From contig NZ_CP092483.1 in NCBI RefSeq assembly GCF_022429625.1, positions 868,001-932,000 on the forward strand: a DNA stretch of 64,000 nt. The letters are read 5' to 3'. The notes below the pieces were generated by a model. The model ran no database searches and was not told the DNA's origin. It saw only the letters and a program-made list of their open reading frames with translations. The stretch is from Devosia lacusdianchii (GTDB lineage Bacteria > Pseudomonadota > Alphaproteobacteria > Rhizobiales > Devosiaceae). Within the stretch, counting starts at the first letter, position 1. Every line of letters begins with the position of its first letter. The position numbers and the translations under genes are program-made. This document shows positions 1 to 8,318 of the stretch, piece after piece.

Positions 1-787
1 TCTCGCACCCACAGGTGGACGTGCGGTGGTCGCGGGTCACGACTTGTTGACCGATTCCATCGGAGTGCGGCGGTCCATCGGCTACGTGTCACAGGCCGGC
101 TCGACCGCCCCAGAAGCGCGCGCGGGGGAAGAAATCACCGGCCACGCCCGCTTCTATGGCATCGACAAAGCCACGGCCGAGGCGCGAGCTCGAAAGCTGT
201 TGGCTGATCTCGATCTGGCCGATGTATGGGACCGCACCTGCGGTTCCCTGTCGGGCGGGCAGCGGCGGCGGCTCGATATCGTGATGGGTCTCATCCACCA
301 GCCAAAGCTGGTTTTTCTCGATGAACCCTCCACCGGCCTCGACCCGCAAAGCCGCGCCAATCTCTGGACCCACATCCGCAAATTGCGCGATGAGATGGGC
401 ACCACGGTGTTCATCACCACCCACTACATGGATGAGGCCGACTCCCTCTCGGACCGCTTGCTGATCATCGACATGGGCCAGATTGTTGCCGAGGGCACAT
501 CGGCTGAACTCAAGCGGCGGGTATCGGGCGACACCATCACCCTCACCCTGCGCAGGGCCGAAGATGCCACCGAGGCGGCCGGCGTTGCTGGCATGCTGCC
601 AGGGTCGGACGCGCCGGTCATCGACGGCCACATCGTGCGCTTCCACGTGCCCAATGGCGGCGCGGCGCTACCCATTCTCCTGGGCGAATTCACCAAAGCC
701 GGCATCGAGGCCATTGGCGTCGAGGTCAATCGCCCGACCCTGGATGACGTCTTCCTCACGCTCACCGGCCGCTCGTTGCGCGAGTGA
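1..787 (+). CDS. ABC transporter ATP-binding protein (DrrA-type, 5' truncated)
   Basis: The open frame runs in from the left edge (first whole codon at base 2), so the start and Walker A motif lie outside. Visible parts are the Q-loop region (GYVSQAG), the signature LSGGQRRRLD and Walker B/D-loop (VFLDEPSTGLDPQSR), the switch histidine (TTHYMDEAD), and the C-terminal extension usual in daunorubicin-resistance-type (DrrA) ATPases. It powers an ABC-2 exporter with the permease that follows directly. ABC-2 family is certain; the substrate (drug, lipid or polysaccharide) cannot be told. Confidence 0.93.
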   Translation, partial: LAPTGGRAVVAGHDLLTDSIGVRRSIGYVSQAGSTAPEARAGEEITGHARFYGIDKATAEARARKLLADLDLADVWDRTCGSLSGGQRRRLDIVMGLIHQPKLVFLDEPSTGLDPQSRANLWTHIRKLRDEMGTTVFITTHYMDEADSLSDRLLIIDMGQIVAEGTSAELKRRVSGDTITLTLRRAEDATEAAGVAGMLPGSDAPVIDGHIVRFHVPNGGAALPILLGEFTKAGIEAIGVEVNRPTLDDVFLTLTGRSLRE

Positions 788-834
788 ATATCCGGCAGAC
801 CACCGACGAAATTCCCGGTTCAAAGGACCATGAG

Positions 835-1596
835 ATGAGCTTTCTTTCCGACACCTGGACTGTCTTTACTCGCGCCATGCGCCTTGCGCTCCGCCAGCCG
901 CTCTGGGTGGTTATCGGCGTGATGCAGCCTATCCTCTACCTCACCCTGTTCGGCCCGCTGCTCGTGCCTCTGGCAAGCGCCCCCGGCTTTCCTCCCGGTG
1001 ATGCCTGGGTGATCTTCGTGCCCGGCCTCCTGGTGCAGCTCGGCATATTCGGCGGCGCCTTTGTCGGCTTCGGCATCATTGCCGAATGGCGTTACGGCGT
1101 CATCGATCGCGAACTGGTCACCCCGGCCAGCCGCGCTGCGTTGATCACCGGGCGAGTGATGCGCGATGTGGTGGTGCTGGTGGTTCAGGCTATCATCCTG
1201 ATCGTCTGCGCACTGTTTTTCGGGCTGCGCGTGCCATTCGGCGCGGTCTTGCTCGGCCTGATCATGATCGGCCTGCTCGGCGCGTCCTTCTCATATCTGA
1301 GCTATTCGGTGGGGTTGATGACCAAGAGCGAGGATGCCTTTGCGCCGCTGGTCAACATGGTCTCGCTACCGGTCCTGCTGCTCTCGGGCATCCTGCTGCC
1401 CATGAGCTTGGCGCCGCGATGGCTGCAAATCCTCAGCGACATCAACCCGTTCAAACACATCGTCAATGCGGTGCGCGCGATCTTCCGCGGCGAAGTGGGG
1501 ACGTTCGAAACCGGGCTGGGCCTGCTGATAGCCATCCTGCTCATTGCCGGTGGCGTGTGGCTCGGGCAGCGGACCTTTGTGGCCCAGACGAAGTAG
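835..1596 (+). CDS. ABC-2 type transporter permease
   Basis: A 253-residue integral membrane protein with about six hydrophobic segments and the ABC-2 fold (N-terminal cytoplasmic helix, then TM helices, with a PRWLQ...INPFKHIVNAVRA stretch typical of DrrB-like permeases near the C-terminus). I chose the ATG at 835 because AAAGGA lies about nine bases upstream. A GTG at 784 overlapping the ATPase stop would add 17 poorly conserved-looking residues. It forms the membrane half of the exporter with the preceding ATPase. The gene ends 11 bases before the convergent gshA stop, with no clear terminator between. Confidence 0.9.
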   Translation: MSFLSDTWTVFTRAMRLALRQPLWVVIGVMQPILYLTLFGPLLVPLASAPGFPPGDAWVIFVPGLLVQLGIFGGAFVGFGIIAEWRYGVIDRELVTPASRAALITGRVMRDVVVLVVQAIILIVCALFFGLRVPFGAVLLGLIMIGLLGASFSYLSYSVGLMTKSEDAFAPLVNMVSLPVLLLSGILLPMSLAPRWLQILSDINPFKHIVNAVRAIFRGEVGTFETGLGLLIAILLIAGGVWLGQRTFVAQTK

Positions 1597-1607
1597 GGGC
1601 GCAGCTC

Positions 1608-2975
1608 CTACAGCTCGGCTTCCTTGAAAATCCGGGTCAGATCGCCATTCCACTCGCCACGGTACTTGTCGAGCCAGCGCTCGGCCGGCGACTTGGCGAG
1701 GCGGATGGTTTCTTCCAGCGGGGCCAGGTGGATGGTTTCGTCCTTGCCCTGCGCGTTGCGGCGGTCGCGACGAACCAGGCCGGCTTCGGCAATGCCGACC
1801 GCCTGCGCCGCGACGTCATAGAGGTTGGAGCGATCGTGCGGGGTCATCAGGCCCAGCCGCGGCACCTCGCGGCGCATATGGTCGCGCTCGTCCTGGGTCC
1901 ATGGCTTGATCATCTCATAGGCGGCCTCGAGCGAAATCTCATCGTAGAGCAGCCCGGTCCAGAAGGCCGATAGCGCCGTCACCGACTTCTCGTCGCCCAT
2001 ATCGGCGCCGCGCATTTCGAGGAATTGCTTGAGCCGCACCTCGGGGAAAATCGTGCCAAGATGGTAGTTCCAGTCCCGGCGGGTCGGCTTCTCACCCGGC
2101 AATTGCGGTAGCTTGCCTTCGAGGAAATCGCGGAAGCTCTCGCCCGCCACGTTGATGTAATGGCCGTCACGAAGCACGAAATACATCGGCACATCGAGTG
2201 CGTAGTCGGCATATTGCTCGAAGCCGAAGCCTTCCTCGAAGGCGAATGGCAGCATGCCGGTGCGGGCGTCGTCGGTATTGAGCCAGATATGGCTGCGATA
2301 GCTGAGATAGCCGGTGTCGCGGCCATCGGCGAAGGGCGAATTGGCAAAGAGGGCCGTGGCCACCGGCTGCAGCGCCAGCGAGACGCGCAGCTTTTTGACC
2401 ATGTCGGCTTCGCTGGAAAAATCCAGATTGGTCTGCACCGTGGCCGAACGGAACATCATCGACGTCCCGAGGGTACCCACCTTGTCCATATAGGGCGCCA
2501 TGATGCCGTATCGCGACTTCGGCATCCGCTCGATTTCGGCGACGGACCAGATCGGCGTAACGCCAAGGCCCAGGAAGTGGATATCGAGCGGCGCTGCAAC
2601 CGCCTTGGCCACCCGCATATGCTCGGCGGTCTCGGCAGCAGTGGCATGCAGATCAGGCTGGGGGCCACCGGAAAGCTCGAACTGGCCGCCCGGCTCCAGC
2701 GAAATGCCGCCCTTGGTTTCGTCGCTCCACAGGCCAATGGGATTGCCCTCATCATAGAAGGGCTCCCAGCCGGTTTCGCGCGCCACTCCATCGAGCAGCG
2801 CCCGGATGCCGTCGGGACCTTCGTAGGCAACCGGCCGCAATGGGTTGGTGTGGAACACATGCTTTTCGTGCTCGGTGCCGATGCGCCATTCACTCTCGGG
2901 TTTGCACCCGCGCGCCATTCCATCGATCAGGTCAGCGCGGGATTCGATCGGAGGGGAGATGTCGGCGCCAGCCAT
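1608..2975 (-). CDS. gshA: Glutamate--cysteine ligase (plant/alphaproteobacterial type)
   Basis: A 455-residue protein of the class of glutamate-cysteine ligases shared by alphaproteobacteria and plants. It joins L-glutamate and L-cysteine with ATP, the first and rate-limiting step of glutathione synthesis in the cytoplasm. GTEHEK at residues 33-38 supplies the family's metal/ATP-binding acidic residues, and the length is normal. It lies 73 bases downstream of rsmE on the same strand, so the two are probably co-transcribed, a common pairing in Hyphomicrobiales. Confidence 0.95.
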   Translation of the reverse strand: MAGADISPPIESRADLIDGMARGCKPESEWRIGTEHEKHVFHTNPLRPVAYEGPDGIRALLDGVARETGWEPFYDEGNPIGLWSDETKGGISLEPGGQFELSGGPQPDLHATAAETAEHMRVAKAVAAPLDIHFLGLGVTPIWSVAEIERMPKSRYGIMAPYMDKVGTLGTSMMFRSATVQTNLDFSSEADMVKKLRVSLALQPVATALFANSPFADGRDTGYLSYRSHIWLNTDDARTGMLPFAFEEGFGFEQYADYALDVPMYFVLRDGHYINVAGESFRDFLEGKLPQLPGEKPTRRDWNYHLGTIFPEVRLKQFLEMRGADMGDEKSVTALSAFWTGLLYDEISLEAAYEMIKPWTQDERDHMRREVPRLGLMTPHDRSNLYDVAAQAVGIAEAGLVRRDRRNAQGKDETIHLAPLEETIRLAKSPAERWLDKYRGEWNGDLTRIFKEAEL

Positions 2976-3048
2976 AAAGCGTCCTCTGGTATGGAGGGGT
3001 CAATGTTGGCCGGAACATAGCGTTGCACAAGCCGAAAGCAATCGGCTT

Positions 3049-3798
3049 TTATCGCCAATCGCCGATGGTCGCTTGAATGATGGCCAGCGCCGCGACCGCC
3101 GCCGTATCCGCGCGCAGGATGCGCGGCCCCAGGCTAACAGGCACCACGAAGGGCAGGGCCCGCAGTTTCGCGCGCTCGTCATCGGAAAAGCCACCCTCGG
3201 GTCCAATCAGTATTCCCACCGGTTTGCCTTTGAGTTCATTGAGGATTTCGACCGGTGAAGCCGACGCAGCCCCCTCATCCGCCAGGATCAACCTGCGCGC
3301 GCCATGCTCCACCGGCCAGGAATCGAGCAGGCGTTCCAGCGTGATTTCGGGCGCCACGACCGGCACATTGAGCACCTCGCACTGTTCGGCCGCCTCGATT
3401 GCATTGGCTGCAAGCCGCTCATGCTTGAGACGATTGACCTGGGTAAAACGCGTGATGATCGGCTGGATCGTGCCTGCGCCCATCTCGGTGGCCTTCTGCA
3501 CCACATAATCCAGCCGCTCGGTCTTGAGCGGCGCAAAGCCGTACCAGAGGTCGGAGCGCGGCGTCTGCGGCGCGATTTGCTCTATCAGATCGAGCACCAC
3601 GGACTTCTTGGAATCGCTGGTGAGCCGGGTGAGCCATGCACCATCGCGCCCGTTGAACAGCACCACCTCATCGCCAACGGTCTTCCGCAGCACGGCCGCG
3701 AGATAAAGCGATTGCTCCTTGCCCAGCGTGATCCGGCCTCCGGTCGTAAGATCGGGTTCTACAAACAGGCGGGGCAGGGTGGCGTGGGTACGGGGCAT
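3049..3798 (-). CDS. rsmE: 16S rRNA (uracil-1498-N3)-methyltransferase
   Basis: RsmE methylates N3 of U1498 in 16S rRNA using SAM. The 249-residue protein shows the SPOUT/trefoil-knot C-terminal signatures GPEGGFSDDE (residues 199-208) and LGPRILRADTA (223-233), with an N-terminal PUA-like domain. The frame stays open upstream to about 3876, but that extension is translated repeat DNA, so I place the start at the ATG at 3796-3798 (MPRTHATLPRLFVE). It is the first gene of a likely rsmE-gshA transcript, divergent from ubiA. Confidence 0.93.
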   Translation of the reverse strand: MPRTHATLPRLFVEPDLTTGGRITLGKEQSLYLAAVLRKTVGDEVVLFNGRDGAWLTRLTSDSKKSVVLDLIEQIAPQTPRSDLWYGFAPLKTERLDYVVQKATEMGAGTIQPIITRFTQVNRLKHERLAANAIEAAEQCEVLNVPVVAPEITLERLLDSWPVEHGARRLILADEGAASASPVEILNELKGKPVGILIGPEGGFSDDERAKLRALPFVVPVSLGPRILRADTAAVAALAIIQATIGDWR

Positions 3799-3807
3799 GA
3801 TCGGGGC

Positions 3808-3965
3808 ACTTTCCCTTCTCCCCTTGCGGGAGAAGGTGCCCCGAAGGGGCGGATGAGGGGTTTCGGGCGCCACCATAAACGCTGTATGCGTGGAGAAAAC
3901 CCCTCACCCGGATTTTCCGCTGAACGCAGAAAATCCACCCTCTCCCGCAAGGGGCGAGGGGAGTG
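3808..3965. repeat. Intergenic mosaic inverted repeat between rsmE and ubiA
   Basis: Arms of about 19 bp at 3820-3838 and 3936-3954 are inverted copies with one mismatch (CCCCTTGCGGGAGAAGGTG against its near complement). Nested within are GGATTTTC (3910-3917) paired with GAAAATCC (3929-3936), and a GAGGGGTTT/AAACCCCTC pair. Such G+C-rich palindromic units are common between genes in Hyphomicrobiales. The repeat is read through by ORF extensions of both rsmE and ubiA, which is why both starts were moved inward. Confidence 0.8.
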
Positions 3966-3991
3966 CGGCGCGTGTGGAAAGGCAGCGATTC

Positions 3992-4921
3992 ATGACCGAC
4001 AATAACCCCGGGACTGTCGCCGATGCCCAATCGGGCAATTGGGTCGATCGCTATGCCCCCGGCTGGCTGAAACCCTATGCGCGCCTCGCGCGCTGGGATC
4101 GGCCGATCGGCATCTGGCTGCTGTTCTGGCCCTGTATCTGGGGTCTCGGACTGGCGGCCGTTTACAACCCGGCGCTCGGCTTCGACTGGTGGGGCGCGGT
4201 GCTGATGCTGATCGGCGCGGCGCTCATGCGCGGCGCCGGCTGCACCTTCAACGACATCGTCGATCGCGACATCGACATGAAAGTGGCGCGCACCCGGTCG
4301 CGGCCGATTCCGTCGGGTCAGGTAACGGCGCGCGATGCGCTGGCCTTCCTGGTCGCGCAGGCATTGCTCGGCTCGGTGGTGCTGTTCCAGTTCAATCGCT
4401 TCACTGTCTGGGCCGGCGTGGCGTCGCTGATCCTCGTGGCGATCTACCCGTTTATGAAGCGGGTAACCTGGTGGCCGCAGGCTTTTCTCGGCCTCGCCTT
4501 TTCCTATGGCGCGTTGGTGGGTTGGAGCAGCCAGACCGGCGGCCTTGCCCTGCCGGCGCTGCTGCTCTATTTCGGCACCATCCTGTGGGTGATCGCCTAC
4601 GACACCATTTATGCGCTGCAGGACGTGGAGGATGATGCGCTGATTGGTGTTAAATCCACTGCGCTCCTGTTTGGCAGCCAGGCCCGCCTCATCGTCGGCT
4701 TCTTCTATTTCGGCGCTTATCTGCTGTGGCTGGCCGCTGCAACGATCGCCGGCGCGGGCATTATTTTCGCCGTGTTGTCGCTGCCGGCCGCCGGCCTTCT
4801 CACCTGGCAGGTCTGGACCTTCGATGTCGATGTCCCGGACAACCCGCGCGTGCGCTTCTACAGCAACCACTATGTGGGGGTAGTCCTCAGCCTGGCCTTG
4901 CTGGCCGACTGGGTCTGGTAG
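3992..4921 (+). CDS. ubiA: 4-hydroxybenzoate polyprenyltransferase
   Basis: An inner-membrane prenyltransferase that attaches the polyprenyl tail to 4-hydroxybenzoate in ubiquinone synthesis. The 309-residue protein has both aspartate-rich motifs for Mg-diphosphate binding: NDIVDRDID (residues 87-95) and YDTIYALQDVEDD (about 203-215), between roughly nine TM helices. The ATG at 3992 follows a GGAAAGG Shine-Dalgarno. A longer ORF start at 3890 would translate the intergenic repeat and is rejected. It is followed by a strong bidirectional hairpin. Confidence 0.95.
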   Translation: MTDNNPGTVADAQSGNWVDRYAPGWLKPYARLARWDRPIGIWLLFWPCIWGLGLAAVYNPALGFDWWGAVLMLIGAALMRGAGCTFNDIVDRDIDMKVARTRSRPIPSGQVTARDALAFLVAQALLGSVVLFQFNRFTVWAGVASLILVAIYPFMKRVTWWPQAFLGLAFSYGALVGWSSQTGGLALPALLLYFGTILWVIAYDTIYALQDVEDDALIGVKSTALLFGSQARLIVGFFYFGAYLLWLAAATIAGAGIIFAVLSLPAAGLLTWQVWTFDVDVPDNPRVRFYSNHYVGVVLSLALLADWVW

Positions 4922-4932
4922 CCCAAAACGCC

Positions 4933-4966
4933 AAAAGGGCTGACCGCACCACCGGTCAACCCTTTT
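4933..4966. terminator. Bidirectional Rho-independent terminator
   Basis: AAAAGGGcTGACCG pairs with CGGTCAaCCCTTTT around a 6-base loop: a 13-pair stem with one mismatch and A/T tracts on both sides. It sits between the convergent ubiA and the hypothetical gene ending at 4997, so it can stop transcripts from both. Confidence 0.85.
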
Positions 4967-4996
4967 AGACGTGCTTTGGAGGAGCAGTGAACTTGG

Positions 4997-5509
4997 TTAG
5001 GCGTCGGGCTGACCCGGCTTGCGGCGGTTGAGGAAGCGCGGGCGGCGATTGGCTTCGGCAACCAGCTTGCGGCGCGAAGCGCTATTGCCCACCATCACGC
5101 CGTCGACCTGCTGGCTATAGGGCATGTAATTGCCGTCGCCGGCCTTGATGAACAGCGGCAGGCGCAGCTTCTTGCCCCAGTTCTGCCATTCGGCCACGAC
5201 GCTGTGATTGCCCTCTTCTTCGAAGACGCGGTAGTTCAGCTCGCTGTCGGCATGGACCAGTTCGATCGAGCTGGTCAGAACGCCTTCTTCGGAGATGGCG
5301 GTTGCCACGGCGACGCCGATGAATTCGGTCACCGGCACCTTCACCTTGATGGCCACGCCGCTCTGTTCGAGCATGCGCCGCACGGTGACGGTCTTCACCG
5401 GATCCCTGGGGCCATTGTCATTGGCGGCAACGAAGCGGCGGTCAGCCACATTGGGCTTGCCGAATGCCAGAATGACCGACGATCCTTCCATCGCGACGCC
5501 ATGAACCAT
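4997..5509 (-). CDS. Conserved hypothetical protein (possibly DUF6101-like)
   Basis: A 170-residue soluble protein with no signal peptide or TM segment. The central part looks beta-rich, and the C-terminus is very basic (SASRRKLVAEANRRP, RFLNRRKPGQ), which would suit nucleic-acid or membrane contact. The ATG at 5507-5509 follows an AGGAAGG Shine-Dalgarno nine bases away; a TTG at 5530 is less likely. I do not firmly recognise the family. It resembles proteins of unknown function conserved in Hyphomicrobiales, and the DUF6101 assignment is only a guess. Confidence 0.7.
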   Translation of the reverse strand: MVHGVAMEGSSVILAFGKPNVADRRFVAANDNGPRDPVKTVTVRRMLEQSGVAIKVKVPVTEFIGVAVATAISEEGVLTSSIELVHADSELNYRVFEEEGNHSVVAEWQNWGKKLRLPLFIKAGDGNYMPYSQQVDGVMVGNSASRRKLVAEANRRPRFLNRRKPGQPDA

Positions 5510-5778
5510 TTGAATTCGCCTTCCTGTCAACTTCGAGAGCTGATTTTTGGTGCTCTCTTTTGTAGCTCCACAATACCCCGCCGCCTTACCTGCCCCCTTA
5601 ATCGGTTCGGTTAAGTTTATCTTGTTTTCCGAGAGGGTTAGCAGGGTATTGCACCGGGTAGGGACCGGTTAACCGCGCTCGGTTGAGGGGTGTTAACCCT
5701 GCCATATTTCGCAAGCCAATGACGCCCCGCGGCCCGGCTCTTGTCCAAAACCCGGAGCAAGCCTAAAAGGCCCGGCAC

Positions 5779-6642
5779 ATGCCGACTCCAGCGACGACAT
5801 ACAGCGATGATCTCGAACTGCTCCGCTCTTCAGCCGTAGCGGCAGGGATCATTGCCAGCGGCTTCTTTCGCCGCGATGTGAAGAGCTGGAACAAGGAAAA
5901 TTCCTCCCCGGTAAGCGAAGCCGACATCCTGGTCGACCGGTATCTGGCTGCCTCGCTGCTCACTGCACGACCCGATTACGGCTGGCTGAGCGAAGAGACG
6001 GCCGATAATCCTTCACGATTGAACTGCGAACGCGTCTTCGTCGTCGACCCCATCGACGGCACGCGCGGTTTCCTGCGCGGCGAGGATAGCTGGACCGTAT
6101 CGCTGGCGGTGGTCGAGAACGGTATTCCGGTCGCTGGCGTGGTTTTCGCCCCCGTCCGTGACGAAATGTATGACGCCGCCCGGGGCGAGGGCGCCCGGCT
6201 CAACGGCAAGACGCTTAAGCGCAACCGCCGTGCCGGCGCGCCGCCCATCATCCCGGCCGCGGGAGCGGTACATCAGGAGATGCAGGCTGCGGGGCTGAAC
6301 TATACGCGCGGACCTTATTATCCGTCGCTGGCCTACCGGCTGGTGCAGGTGGCGACCGGCAAGCTCGACGCCGTCGCCTGCCGCCGTGGCTCGCAGGACT
6401 GGGACATTGCCGCCGCCGCCGTAATCCTCGAAGAGTGTGGCATCGGCTTCGAAGACGTCTGCAGCGGGGTCCCGCAATTTAACAGACGAGATGTGCGCCA
6501 CGGGGCGCTTGCGGCCCTCGGCGACATGAGCCTAAAACCGCTCGTCCATGCGGCACTGATCAAGGTCTATGGGTGCCCGGCTCCCGACGCCGATCCAGAC
6601 CCCGCAGTGCCCGAACTCTCTTCTCCCGACGAACGGATTTGA
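5779..6642 (+). CDS. Inositol monophosphatase-family phosphatase (CysQ-like)
   Basis: A Mg-dependent, Li-sensitive phosphatase superfamily member of 287 residues. It shows SEET (71-74), the core DPIDGTRGF (90-98) and the C-terminal QDWDIAAA (about 206-213), which together coordinate the metals. In Hyphomicrobiales a gene of this type followed by DUF4170 is usually annotated 3'(2'),5'-bisphosphate nucleotidase CysQ, which clears PAP from sulfate assimilation. Inositol- or histidinol-phosphate phosphatase activity cannot be excluded from sequence. It is only 3 bases from the next gene, so translation is coupled. Confidence 0.88.
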   Translation: MPTPATTYSDDLELLRSSAVAAGIIASGFFRRDVKSWNKENSSPVSEADILVDRYLAASLLTARPDYGWLSEETADNPSRLNCERVFVVDPIDGTRGFLRGEDSWTVSLAVVENGIPVAGVVFAPVRDEMYDAARGEGARLNGKTLKRNRRAGAPPIIPAAGAVHQEMQAAGLNYTRGPYYPSLAYRLVQVATGKLDAVACRRGSQDWDIAAAAVILEECGIGFEDVCSGVPQFNRRDVRHGALAALGDMSLKPLVHAALIKVYGCPAPDADPDPAVPELSSPDERI

Positions 6643-6645
6643 CCG

Positions 6646-6891
6646 ATGGCTGAAAAAGAAGACCCCAACAAGCAGTTGCTGCACCTGGTGATCGGCGGCG
6701 AACTCTCGAGCATCGAAGGCGTGACGTTTGCCGATCTCGACAAGGTCGATATCGTTGGGCTCTATCCCAACTATGCCAGCGCCCAGGTCGCCTGGAAGCA
6801 GAAGGCCCAGCTCACGGTCGATAGCGCCCAGACGCGTTATTTCATTGTGCACCTGCACCGCCTGCTCGATCCGACGACGGATAAGAAGTAG
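6646..6891 (+). CDS. DUF4170 domain protein
   Basis: An 81-residue cytoplasmic protein matching the DUF4170 pattern (LHLVIGGEL near the start, then GLYPNYASAQVAWKQKAQ and a TRYFIVHLHRLL end). The family is typical of Hyphomicrobiales and usually sits between cysQ and the Kdo transferase gene of lipid A synthesis; its role is unknown. Here it follows the phosphatase by 3 bases, and the next gene is a convergent LpxB-like gene rather than waaA. Confidence 0.85.
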   Translation: MAEKEDPNKQLLHLVIGGELSSIEGVTFADLDKVDIVGLYPNYASAQVAWKQKAQLTVDSAQTRYFIVHLHRLLDPTTDKK

Positions 6892-6897
6892 CGAGCG

Positions 6898-8043
6898 TTA
6901 AGCCACCAGCGCATCCAATATTGCCTGCATCGCTCCAGGGCCGCCAATGCGTTGGCGGCCAATATTGGCGAGGCGCCGGCGCTCATCGTCGTCGCTGATC
7001 AGCTTGCGTAGGGCCGAGCCGATGGCCGGCACCTCAGCCGGCACCACCACGCGTGCATCACCAAACAGCATCTGTTCGTCATTGAAGCGCGACCGGCGAT
7101 CTCGCGGGTTGACGAAGGTAATCGCCGGCTTGCCCAGTCCGAGCGCCTGCACGGTGGCGGTGCCCGCCTGAGACAGCACGAGATCGGACGCGCTGAGCAA
7201 ATTGCCCATGGCTCCACCGCGCGCCATGTGGATGGTGAGGTCTCCGTCCGAAAGCTCGCCCAGATCGGCGGACTCGGCGCTGAGCATGGACGTGCGGCGC
7301 AGCCCGGTCTTCTTGGCAAGTTCGTCCACATTGATGCCGCCGGCAACGGCCAGGAACACGTCCGGACGCATTTCGGCTGGCAGGGTGCGCAACCCGTCGA
7401 CCTGCAGCGCAAGGCTCTCCGCCGTCAGCGCGCGACTGCCGGGCAGCAGCGTCACCGCAAGCGGACGGCTGCGGCGGGGCCGGGCGTCATAGTCACCCTG
7501 CGGAATGGTATCCATCATCACATTGCCGGCCGAGCGGGCATCGACGCCCATCTGCTCGAGTGAGCGCGCCAGATTGTCGGCCCGGCAAAACACGGTCTTG
7601 CACGCCTGCTTGACGGTCCAGCGTTCCGGCGCTGAATACAGCCGGGCCGCACCGGTCTTGTAGACATCGAGATAATAGAGCCCCCGATGTCCGGTGAGAA
7701 AGGCGGCGATGACGCCGGTCATGTCACCGACGACGACGACGCGATCATACTTGCCGCGGATTTTGCGCAGGAAGCTCAGGGCAGGCGGCACTGTGTTGAA
7801 GCCGCCCGTCGCCATGTCGCGGCGCAACGAGCCTTTGACATTGCGCCAACCCTCGGACGCAAGGGTCGCACGAGGACCGACAATCGGGCAGACGCCGCTA
7901 TAGGCATTGCCCGCGCCGATCATCGGGTAGGCTTCGACGTCGATGGTTTTTGGCAGGTGCGCAACAACAGCCGCGGCGATCCAGTCTTCGCCGTGCCCGT
8001 TGGAAATGAAGAGAAACCTGCGGCGGACTGACGCTTCCGCCAC
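6898..8043 (-). CDS. LpxB-related glycosyltransferase
   Basis: A 381-residue cytoplasmic or peripheral GT-B-fold protein. The N-terminal FISNGHGEDWIAAAV and the C-terminal donor-site region (LVLSQAGTATVQALGLGKPAI) match the lipid-A-disaccharide-synthase-related family first defined in cyanobacteria and Deinococcus, not canonical LpxB. The reaction is unknown; transfer of a nucleotide-sugar to a lipid or polyprenol acceptor is plausible. It is the last gene of xseA-DUF2093-this, only 3 bases after DUF2093, and occupies the slot where waaA-lpxK stand in relatives. Confidence 0.8.
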   Translation of the reverse strand: MAEASVRRRFLFISNGHGEDWIAAAVVAHLPKTIDVEAYPMIGAGNAYSGVCPIVGPRATLASEGWRNVKGSLRRDMATGGFNTVPPALSFLRKIRGKYDRVVVVGDMTGVIAAFLTGHRGLYYLDVYKTGAARLYSAPERWTVKQACKTVFCRADNLARSLEQMGVDARSAGNVMMDTIPQGDYDARPRRSRPLAVTLLPGSRALTAESLALQVDGLRTLPAEMRPDVFLAVAGGINVDELAKKTGLRRTSMLSAESADLGELSDGDLTIHMARGGAMGNLLSASDLVLSQAGTATVQALGLGKPAITFVNPRDRRSRFNDEQMLFGDARVVVPAEVPAIGSALRKLISDDDERRRLANIGRQRIGGPGAMQAILDALVA

Positions 8044-8046
8044 GGT

Positions 8047-8268
8047 TCAGGCCCCGAGGCCGAAGCGCTCGAAGGCGGTATGGGCCGCCGCGGCGTCGGC
8101 ATAAGCCTCCTGCCGGTCGACATTCCAGTAGAACAGCTCGTCGAGTGGAATTGGTTTGCCCGATATGGCGCAGCGCACGAAGCTGCCGGGCTTCAGCACG
8201 ACATAGTCGCCATCGAGATAGCGGATCACCGCCTCGGCGGGCGCAAAGCCCTTATCGAAGATGTTCAT
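8047..8268 (-). CDS. DUF2093 domain protein
   Basis: A 73-residue protein matching DUF2093 (EAVIRYLDGDYVVLKPGSFV, AISGKPIPLDELFYWN). The family is small, found in alphaproteobacteria, usually beside lipid A genes or xseA, and of unknown function. The single cysteine in FVRCAISG does not make a zinc site by itself. It lies between xseA (50 bases upstream) and the LpxB-like gene on one likely transcript. Confidence 0.88.
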   Translation of the reverse strand: MNIFDKGFAPAEAVIRYLDGDYVVLKPGSFVRCAISGKPIPLDELFYWNVDRQEAYADAAAAHTAFERFGLGA

Positions 8269-8318
8269 GCTGATATTCCTTCAACCTTGCCCATCGATAT
8301 AGCGATCTATGCCCGCGC

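Noticed and set aside
784..834. GTG start of the ABC permease at 784 overlapping the ATPase stop
   Set aside because: The ATG at 835 has a better SD and gives a normal N-terminus; the extra 17 residues are polar and unlike the family.
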